The notes under the pieces are model-generated. The model searched no databases. It was not told the origin of the DNA and saw nothing but the letters and a program-made list of their open reading frames with translations. Made by a program: the position numbers and the translations under genes. From positions 432,646-496,645 of the forward strand of contig NZ_LMNW01000023.1 in assembly GCF_001423125.1 (NCBI RefSeq): a stretch of 64,000 nucleotides of DNA, read 5' to 3'. Positions 57,834-64,000 of the stretch are shown piece after piece. This stretch comes from Duganella sp. Leaf126. GTDB taxonomy: Bacteria > Pseudomonadota > Gammaproteobacteria > Burkholderiales > Burkholderiaceae_D. How positions within the stretch are numbered: the first letter of the stretch is position 1; each line of letters begins with the position of its first letter.

Positions 57834-60422
57834 TCAGGCCACCTTGACGGTATCGGCCACCGCGCTGAATTCCTCGATCTTGTCGAAGTTCATGTAGCGG
57901 TAGATGTCGGCCGAATTCGCATCGAGCACGCCGGTGTGGGTCAGGTATTCCTCGCGGGTCGGAATACGGCCCAGCAGCGAACAGACCGACGCCAGTTCGG
58001 CCGAACCCAGGTACACATTGGTTTCGATGCCGAGGCGGTTCGGGAAGTTGCGGGTGGACGTGGACATCACGGTCGCGCCCTTGCGGATCTGCGCCTGGTT
58101 ACCCATGCACAGCGAGCAGCCCGGCATTTCCATGCGCGCGCCGGTGCGGCCCAGGGTGCCGTAGTGGCCTTCGGTGGTCAGCACCTGCTGGTCCATCTTG
58201 GTCGGCGGCGCGATCCACAGGCGCACCGGGATGTCGGACTTGCCTTCCAGGACCTTGGACGCGGCGCGGAAGTGGCCGATGTTGGTCATGCACGAGCCGA
58301 CGAACACGTCGTCGATCTTGGCGCCAGCCACGTCGGACAGGGTCTTGACGTCGTCCGGATCGTTCGGGCAGGCCACGATCGGCTCGTGGATGTCGGCCAG
58401 GTCGATCTCGATCACGGCAGCATAGTCGGCGTCGGCGTCCGGCGCCAGCAGCTCGGGCTTGTCCAGCCAGGCCTGCATGGCCTTGATGCGGCGCTCCAGC
58501 GTGCGCTGGTCGTGGTAGCCGTTGGCGATCATCCACTTCATCAGCGTGATGTTCGAGGTCATGTACTCGATGATCGGCTCTTTGTCGAGGTGCACCGTGC
58601 AGCCGGCAGCCGAACGTTCGGCCGAGGCGTCGGACAGCTCGAACGCCTGTTCCACTTTCAGCTGCGGCAGGCCTTCGATTTCCAGGATGCGGCCCGAGAA
58701 GATGTTCTTCTTGCCCTTTTTATCGACCGTCAGCATGCCCTGGCGGATCGCATACAGCGGAATCGCGTTGACCAGGTCGCGCAGGGTGACGCCGGGCTGC
58801 ATCGTGCCCTTGAAGCGCACCAGTACCGATTCCGGCATATCGAGCGGCATCACGCCGGTGGCGGCGGCAAACGCCACCAGGCCCGAACCTGCCGGGAACG
58901 AGATACCGATCGGGAAGCGCGTATGCGAGTCGCCGCCGGTGCCCACGGTGTCGGGCATCAAGAGGCGGTTGAGCCACGAGTGGATCACGCCGTCACCGGG
59001 ACGCAGGGCCACGCCGCCGCGGTTTTCGATAAAGGTCGGCAGTTCGCGGTGCATCTTGACGTCCACCACTTTCGGGTAGGCGGCCGTGTGGCAGAACGAC
59101 TGCATCACCAGGTCGGCCGAGAAGCCCAGGCAGGCCAGGTCTTTCAGTTCGTCGCGGGTCATCGGGCCGGTGGTGTCCTGCGAGCCGACGGTGGTCATCT
59201 TCGGTTCGCAGTAGGTGCCGGGACGAATGCCCTGGCCTTCCGGCAGACCGCAGGCGCGGCCGACCATCTTCTGCGCCAGCGAGAAGCCACGGCCGCTGTC
59301 GGCCGGGTTTTGCGGCAGGCGGAACAGCGTCGATGCGGGCAGGCCCAGCGCCTCGCGCGCCTTGGACGTCAGGCCACGGCCGATGATCAGCGGAATACGG
59401 CCGCCGGCGCGCACTTCGTCGAACAGCACCGGCGACTTGACCTGAAACTCGGCAATGACCTTGCCATCCTTGAGCGCCTTGCCGTCGTACGGACGCAGCT
59501 CGACCACGTCGCCCATCTCCATCTGCGTCACATCGAGTTCGATTGGCAGTGCGCCGGCGTCTTCCATGGTGTTGTAGAAGATCGGGGCGATCTTGGTGCC
59601 CAGGCACACGCCGCCGAAACGCTTGTTCGGAATGAACGGGATGTCTTCGCCGGTAAACCACAGCACCGAGTTGGTGGCCGACTTGCGCGAGGAACCGGTG
59701 CCGACCACGTCGCCGACGTAGGCCACCAGGTGGCCCTTGGCCTTCAGTGCCTCGAGCTGCTTGAGCGGGCCGACCTTGCCCGGCTCTTCCGGGTTGATGC
59801 CGGGGCGCGGGTTTTTCAGCATCGCCAGCGCGTGCAGCGGGATGTCGGGACGGGTGGTGGCGTCCGGCGCCGGCGACAGGTCGTCGGTATTGGTTTCGCC
59901 GGTGACCTTGAACACGGTAATCGTCAGGCTTTGCGGCACTTCCGGGCGCGAGGTGAACCACTCGGCGTCGGCCCACGACTGGATCACTTCCCTGGCGCGC
60001 GCGCTGCCTTGGTCGGCCAGCTCTTTGACGTCGTGGAAGTAGTCGAACATCAGCAGGGTCTTCTTCAGACCGTCGGCAGCGATGGCGCCGACCACCGGGT
60101 CGTCGAGCAGGTCGATCATCGGCTTGATGTTGAAGCCGCCGAGCATGGTGCCAAGCAGGCGGGTGGCCAGCTCGCGCGAGACCAGCGGCGAGCTTTCCGC
60201 CCCCTTGGCCACGCTGGCCAGGAACGCGCACTTGACCTTGGCCGCATCATCGACACCGGCCGGTACGCGGTTGGTGATCAGGTCGACCAGGAATGCTTCT
60301 TCGCCCGCTGGCGGGTTCTTGAGAAGTTCGACCAGGTCCGAAGTCTGGGCGGCGGACAAGGGCAACGCAGGGATCCCGAGGGATGCACGTTCAGCAACGT
60401 GCTGGCGGTAGGCAGCTAGCAT
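57834..60422 (-). CDS. acnB: Bifunctional aconitate hydratase 2 / 2-methylisocitrate dehydratase
   Basis: 862 residues, the normal AcnB length. The N-terminal HEAT-like and swivel domains ([32 protein letters not shown]) precede the [4Fe-4S] catalytic part with cysteines in VFVGSCMTN and [10 protein letters not shown]. It turns citrate to isocitrate in the TCA cycle, and probably 2-methylaconitate to 2-methylisocitrate. A near-consensus promoter with a palindromic operator at +1 lies upstream and an intrinsic terminator downstream, so it is its own transcription unit. Confidence 0.97.
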   Translation of the reverse strand: MLAAYRQHVAERASLGIPALPLSAAQTSDLVELLKNPPAGEEAFLVDLITNRVPAGVDDAAKVKCAFLASVAKGAESSPLVSRELATRLLGTMLGGFNIKPMIDLLDDPVVGAIAADGLKKTLLMFDYFHDVKELADQGSARAREVIQSWADAEWFTSRPEVPQSLTITVFKVTGETNTDDLSPAPDATTRPDIPLHALAMLKNPRPGINPEEPGKVGPLKQLEALKAKGHLVAYVGDVVGTGSSRKSATNSVLWFTGEDIPFIPNKRFGGVCLGTKIAPIFYNTMEDAGALPIELDVTQMEMGDVVELRPYDGKALKDGKVIAEFQVKSPVLFDEVRAGGRIPLIIGRGLTSKAREALGLPASTLFRLPQNPADSGRGFSLAQKMVGRACGLPEGQGIRPGTYCEPKMTTVGSQDTTGPMTRDELKDLACLGFSADLVMQSFCHTAAYPKVVDVKMHRELPTFIENRGGVALRPGDGVIHSWLNRLLMPDTVGTGGDSHTRFPIGISFPAGSGLVAFAAATGVMPLDMPESVLVRFKGTMQPGVTLRDLVNAIPLYAIRQGMLTVDKKGKKNIFSGRILEIEGLPQLKVEQAFELSDASAERSAAGCTVHLDKEPIIEYMTSNITLMKWMIANGYHDQRTLERRIKAMQAWLDKPELLAPDADADYAAVIEIDLADIHEPIVACPNDPDDVKTLSDVAGAKIDDVFVGSCMTNIGHFRAASKVLEGKSDIPVRLWIAPPTKMDQQVLTTEGHYGTLGRTGARMEMPGCSLCMGNQAQIRKGATVMSTSTRNFPNRLGIETNVYLGSAELASVCSLLGRIPTREEYLTHTGVLDANSADIYRYMNFDKIEEFSAVADTVKVA

Positions 60423-60500
60423 GAAAAACTCTCATTCAGGGTGGATAGCGGAAGGAAGCAGGCCAACGTGCCCGTCCCGACCGCTATTGTACCTCAACAG

Positions 60501-60545
60501 GTCTTATATAAGACATATAATAGGAGACACATGCAGGAATGCCAA
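60501..60545 (-). promoter_or_regulatory. acnB promoter with a 14-bp palindromic operator at +1
   Basis: On the minus strand TTGGCA (60540-60545) and TATTAT (60517-60522) lie exactly 17 bp apart, each one base off consensus. The predicted start (about 60510) falls inside GTCTTATATAAGAC (60501-60514), a perfect palindrome. A repressor site is likely; the regulator is unknown. The leader would be about 88 nt. Confidence 0.65.
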
Positions 60546-60557
60546 CATTTTGCATCC

Positions 60558-61964
60558 TCAAAGCAACAACGCACTGCCCGCCATCTCCACCACCACCCGG
60601 GTTCCCCGCCCGCCAACACCGGGCTCGATGCGCAGGCGTGCGCCATGGCGCGCTGCGATCTCGCGCGCAATCGGCAGACCGAGACCGCAGCCGCCCGCCG
60701 CTTCACTGTGGCTGCCGCGGTAAAAACGTTCGAGCACCAGCGAGCGCTCGTGCTCGGGAATGCCGGGACCGTCGTCTTCCACCACCAGCCGCAGCGGCTG
60801 CCGTTCCAGGCTCAGGGTCACGGTGCCGCCGGCAGGACTGTACCGGATGGCGTTGTCGATCAGGTTAGCCAGCAGTTCGCCCAGCAGTTGCGGCTCGCCG
60901 GCCAGCATCACGTCCGCATCCGGTCCCTCGTAACCGAGATCGATGTCACGTGCCAGTGCACTGTCGGTCCAGCGTTCCACTTCGCGCCGGGCGATGGCAG
61001 CCAGATCGACCGGCACCTGGCGCAGATGCTTGCCGCCTTCGCGCTCGGAGCGCATCAGCGTTAAGAGCTGCTCGGTGACATGGTGCAGCCGACCGACGGC
61101 GCGATCGACATCGCCCAGCGCGTCGTTGTGCCTGACCGGATCGCGCTCGCGCAGCACGCGCTGGGTTTGCAGCTGCAGCGAAGCCAAGGGCGTGCGCAGC
61201 TGGTGGGCCGCATTCGAGATGAAGCGCTTTTGCAATGCCTGCTCCTCGCTCAGTTTGCGGATCAGCCGATTGATCGCGGTAGTCAGCGGCTCGATCTCGA
61301 CCGGCATGCGGTCGGTATCGGCCACCGGCACCAGGCTGTCGGCGTCATAGGCGCCGAGGCTGGCCGCAATGGCATCGACCTTGCGCAGGTTGCGGGTCAC
61401 GGCCAGCCAGATGAAGGCGCCCGCCAGCAGCAGCACGGCCACCTGCAGCGGCGCCCATTGCGCCAGCAGCGTGGCGGCCATCTGCTGGCGTTTTTGCATG
61501 GTCTCGGCGACCAGGATGCGCACCGTGTCGTGGATACCGCCCGGCGCCGGCTGTTCGAGCGCGACCACGCGCACTGCGGCGCCCTGCAGCAGGGTGTCGT
61601 AATAAAACGGCTTGTTGGGGGCCAGCGCGCGCGGCGGCGGCGGCAGCGACGCGTTGCGCAGCAGGGTTCCCTGGGCGGCGGACGAGGCTTGCCAGTAGAT
61701 GCGGTCCACCCGGTCCCACTCCAGCACCTCGATCGCCGCCGGCGGCAGCGCCAGCGCGACCCGGCCGTTGTGCGCTTTCACCTGCGCGGCCAGTGTCATG
61801 GCCGAATCGAGCAGCCAGCGGTCGTGCACCACATTGCCGACCTGGCGCGCAATGGCCATGCCGCCGACGGCGCCCAGCGCCAGCACCAGCAGCAGCGGCA
61901 CCGCCAGATGCAGCAGCAGCTGGCGCCGCAGGCTGGGACGCACCGGCTTGCCGCTATCGGCCAT
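60558..61964 (-). CDS. QseC/TctE-like sensor histidine kinase
   Basis: 468 residues: two membrane helices (~15-37 and ~165-185) around a ~120-residue periplasmic domain, HAMP, kinase core with His254 in NAAHQLRTPLASL, and an ATPase domain (NLIDNAIRYSPAGG, GCGLGLPIAR). It overlaps its regulator by 11 bp. The start at 61964 (MADSGKPVRPSLRRQ) avoids the out-of-place upstream extension. Confidence 0.9.
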   Translation of the reverse strand: MADSGKPVRPSLRRQLLLHLAVPLLLVLALGAVGGMAIARQVGNVVHDRWLLDSAMTLAAQVKAHNGRVALALPPAAIEVLEWDRVDRIYWQASSAAQGTLLRNASLPPPPRALAPNKPFYYDTLLQGAAVRVVALEQPAPGGIHDTVRILVAETMQKRQQMAATLLAQWAPLQVAVLLLAGAFIWLAVTRNLRKVDAIAASLGAYDADSLVPVADTDRMPVEIEPLTTAINRLIRKLSEEQALQKRFISNAAHQLRTPLASLQLQTQRVLRERDPVRHNDALGDVDRAVGRLHHVTEQLLTLMRSEREGGKHLRQVPVDLAAIARREVERWTDSALARDIDLGYEGPDADVMLAGEPQLLGELLANLIDNAIRYSPAGGTVTLSLERQPLRLVVEDDGPGIPEHERSLVLERFYRGSHSEAAGGCGLGLPIAREIAARHGARLRIEPGVGGRGTRVVVEMAGSALLL

Positions 61965-62634
61965 GATCGCCGGCCTCGATACGGTAGCCAAGTCCGCGCA
62001 GGGCGCGGATCGTGGTGACCGATTGCGCATCGCCGAGCTTGCGGCGCAGGCGGCTGATGAACACTTCGATCATCGCAGGATTTTTTTCTTCGGCATGGTC
62101 GTACAGCTGGTCGAGAAATTGCGACTTGCTGACCACCCTGCCCGGCCGGCGCAGCAGCAGTCCGAGCACGGTGGCCTCGGCGGCAGTCAGTCCCAGCGCG
62201 CGTCCGCGCACGCTGGCCTGCCGCGTGGCCGGTTCGAACTCGATATCGCCGAACGCGATACCCGACACCGGCGGCGCGCCGCGCCGCAGCAGCGCGCGGA
62301 TGCGCGCCTCCAGTTCGGGCAGCTCGAACGGCTTGGCCAGGTAATCGTCGCCGCCGGCGTCCAGGCCGGACACCCGGTCGTCGAGCTCGATGCGCGCGGT
62401 CAGGATCAGGACCGGTGCGGCCAGGCCGCCGGCACGCAGGCGGCGCAGCACTTCCAGGCCGTCCAGGTCGGGCAGGCCCAGGTCGAGCACCACCAGGTCG
62501 TAACTGGCGGCGGCGCAGGCGGCGATGGCCGCCCGGCCGTCGGCCGCGACATCGGCGCTGTAGCCCGACTGCGCCAGGGAGCTGCACAAGCCATGCGCGA
62601 GTTCGCGGTCGTCTTCAACTATCAGCAGCGCCAT
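61954..62634 (-). CDS. OmpR-family response regulator (QseB/TctD-like)
   Basis: 226 residues: receiver with Asp51 in VVLDLGLPDLDG, Lys in LAKPFELPE, and a winged-helix domain (LLRRPGRVVSKSQFLDQLYDHAEEKNPAMIEV). Divergent from the RND adaptor gene. The ATG at 62634 begins the usual MALLIVEDD; no ribosome site is clear, and a TTG at 62658 cannot be excluded. Just upstream are two 8-bp direct repeats 11 bp apart, its probable box. Confidence 0.9.
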   Translation of the reverse strand: MALLIVEDDRELAHGLCSSLAQSGYSADVAADGRAAIAACAAASYDLVVLDLGLPDLDGLEVLRRLRAGGLAAPVLILTARIELDDRVSGLDAGGDDYLAKPFELPELEARIRALLRRGAPPVSGIAFGDIEFEPATRQASVRGRALGLTAAEATVLGLLLRRPGRVVSKSQFLDQLYDHAEEKNPAMIEVFISRLRRKLGDAQSVTTIRALRGLGYRIEAGDHGR

Positions 62635-62653
62635 GGCGGTATCGGGAATGGAG

Positions 62654-62672
62654 GGCAAGGTTCAGGCAAGGT
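62654..62672. promoter_or_regulatory. OmpR-type direct-repeat box between regulator and efflux genes
   Basis: GGCAAGGT is repeated at 62654-62661 and 62665-62672 (11-bp period). The spacing is that of OmpR-type tandem sites. It is 20 bp from the regulator's start and 100 bp from the adaptor gene, so autoregulation is the simplest reading. If the alternative TTG start were used, it would overlap the coding sequence. Confidence 0.45.
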
Positions 62673-62771
62673 AGCGCCAGTAAGATGGCGGCGCAACGCT
62701 GGCAGCAAGCCGCGCCATTGTAACCGAGGTCGCCGCGTAATACGGCATGGACCGGAACGAACGGACAATAG

Positions 62772-63959
62772 ATGAACAATCGATACTGGATGGGTGCCGG
62801 CGCAGTTGCTGCCGTGCTGGGAACAGCCGCCGTCATGGTAGGTTCTGCACTGTGGACGCCATCGAAGCATGCCAACGCCGCCGTCCCGGCGACCGCCGCC
62901 GCGCCGCCACCGGTGGCCAACGGATCGCAGGAACTGCGCTTTGCCGTTGGCGCCCCGCAGCTCGACATGCTGCGTGCCGAGACCATGCCGGCGCTGCCGG
63001 TGCCGTTGGCCGCAGCGCTCAATGCGCGGCTGGCGGTGGACGAAGACACCACGGCGCGCCTGGCGTCTGGCCTGGCGGGCCGGGTGCTGTCCGTCAAAGC
63101 AGCACTGGGCGAGCAGGTGCGCGCCGGCCAGGTGCTGGCCGAAATCGATGCGCCGGAGCTCGGCACGGCCCAGGCTGAACTGGACAAGGCGCGGTCGGAC
63201 GAGGCGCGCAAGCGCCTGGCGGTCGAGCGCGCACGCGCACTGGGCGCCGGCGAAGGCATCGCCGGGCGCGAGCTCGAAGCGGCGGAAGCGGACCTGCTCG
63301 AAGCGCAGGCGGAATCGGCGCGGGTACGCCAGCGTATGGCCAACCTGAATGCGGCCGGCATGCGCGTGCACGGCCAGCGCCTGGAGCTGGTCAGCCCGAT
63401 CGCCGGCGTGGTGGTCGAGCGCACGATCAACCCGGCGCTCGAAGTCGGCCCCGATGCGGCCGCACCGCTGTTCGTGGTGACCGATCCGCGCAAGCTATGG
63501 CTGCTGATCGACGTGCCCGAGGCGATGGTGGCGCAGGTGCGCCCCGGCACGCGGGTCGATGTCGAAACCGACGCCTGGCCCGGCGAGCATTTCAGCGCCA
63601 CCGTCATGCAGCGCGGCCAGGCGGTCGATCCCGACACGCGCCGCGTGGTCGTGCGCGCCCGGCTCGATAACGCCGGCGGCAAACTGCTGCCCGAGATGTT
63701 CGTGCGCGCGGCACTGTTGCAGGACAGCGGCCGCGCGGTGCGCGTGCCCAACAGCGCGCTGGTCAACCGCGGCCTGTACACCTATGTGTTCGTGGAAGCC
63801 GCGCCGGGCCGCTACCAGCGCCGCCAGGTCACCCTGCGCACGCGCGGTGGCGAGAGCAGCTACGTGGAACAGGGTTTGCATGACAACGAACGCGTGGTCA
63901 CCGCCGGCGCCCTGCTGCTCGATGCAGAACTGGCTGCCCGCGCAGGAAACACGCCATGA
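62772..63959 (+). CDS. RND efflux periplasmic adaptor
   Basis: 395 residues: an N-terminal membrane segment (~7-27), lipoyl halves (GLAGRVLSVKAALGEQVRAGQVLAEIDAPELG and VSPIAGVVVERTINPALEVG), a helical hairpin (~125-190) and the barrel and membrane-proximal parts. Of the CzcB/CusB type, distant from the adaptor at 39 kb. Its stop overlaps the start of an RND pump gene that runs off the window. It is divergent from the QseB-like pair. Confidence 0.9.
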   Translation: MNNRYWMGAGAVAAVLGTAAVMVGSALWTPSKHANAAVPATAAAPPPVANGSQELRFAVGAPQLDMLRAETMPALPVPLAAALNARLAVDEDTTARLASGLAGRVLSVKAALGEQVRAGQVLAEIDAPELGTAQAELDKARSDEARKRLAVERARALGAGEGIAGRELEAAEADLLEAQAESARVRQRMANLNAAGMRVHGQRLELVSPIAGVVVERTINPALEVGPDAAAPLFVVTDPRKLWLLIDVPEAMVAQVRPGTRVDVETDAWPGEHFSATVMQRGQAVDPDTRRVVVRARLDNAGGKLLPEMFVRAALLQDSGRAVRVPNSALVNRGLYTYVFVEAAPGRYQRRQVTLRTRGGESSYVEQGLHDNERVVTAGALLLDAELAARAGNTP

Positions 63960-64000
63960 TCGACCGCCTGATCGTGTTCGCGCTGCGCCAGCGCGTGTTC
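63956..64000 (+). CDS. Start of an RND efflux pump gene (truncated by window edge)
   Basis: Only the first 15 codons are in the window (MIDRLIVFALRQRVF). They match the start of CzcA/CusA pumps (compare MIDRLVQLCFNKRG of the pump at 39 kb), and the ATG overlaps the adaptor stop by 4 bp (ATGA). No more can be said. Confidence 0.75.
   Translation, partial: MIDRLIVFALRQRVF

Noticed and set aside
57807..60419. An 870-codon plus-strand frame antisense to acnB
   Set aside because: Same explanation; acnB itself matches its family end to end.
60531..61064. Plus-strand start with AGGAG and TATAAT just upstream near 60517-60531
   Set aside because: The good-looking signals are the reverse side of the acnB promoter; the frame runs antisense to the kinase and is His/Gln-rich.

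Overview
The window is about 64 kb of GC-rich, densely packed bacterial chromosome. The gene set (CydDC-CydAB-CydX, AcnB, QseB-like two-component systems, an Xre/RES toxin-antitoxin pair, many hybrid kinases, plant-polysaccharide lyases and hydrolases) fits a soil or plant-associated betaproteobacterium, most likely Oxalobacteraceae (Massilia/Duganella-like). That placement is inferred from gene content and composition, not from a marker gene. I see no rRNA, tRNA, IS element, prophage or CRISPR array.

Layout: 0-18 kb holds secreted polysaccharide enzymes (a GH30_8-type glucuronoxylanase, a PL9 pectate lyase, a Tat-type GH28 polygalacturonase) and an FHS-family sugar permease. Between these lie a periplasmic catalase, a GT4 glycosyltransferase, a 1418-residue double-module hybrid kinase followed 5 bp later by a solute-binding protein, and an M14 carboxypeptidase. 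18-28 kb is a metal and respiration block: a Fur-family regulator, a TonB receptor with a His/Asp-rich loop coupled to a MerC-like protein, and the complete cytochrome bd set cydD-cydC-cydA-cydB-cydX, divergent from a GbsR/MarR regulator. In this sequence cydD is out of frame because of a 23-bp tandem duplication.

28-34 kb carries a phosphorelay (HTH-REC regulator, Hpt protein, dCache hybrid kinase), an HD-GYP protein and an MHS-type MFS transporter. 34-44 kb is a tripartite heavy-metal RND efflux operon divergent from its OmpR-type regulator and kinase, with an amidase translationally coupled to the kinase. 44-52 kb holds a GAF-GGDEF(degenerate)-EAL protein, a second hybrid kinase, Mn-type SOD, an MCP and a QseBC-like pair. 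52-64 kb holds a PBP7-type endopeptidase with a very basic extension, an Xre/RES toxin-antitoxin pair, a YafY regulator-porin pair divergent from a VOC protein, acnB, another QseBC-like pair and the start of a second RND efflux operon.

The main themes are signal transduction (five histidine kinases of the hybrid or QseC/CusS type in two-component pairs or alone, plus one Hpt relay), envelope and metal stress, and plant cell-wall breakdown. Several intergenic regions contain strong candidate operators whose position relative to recognisable -35/-10 elements supports specific regulatory hypotheses.
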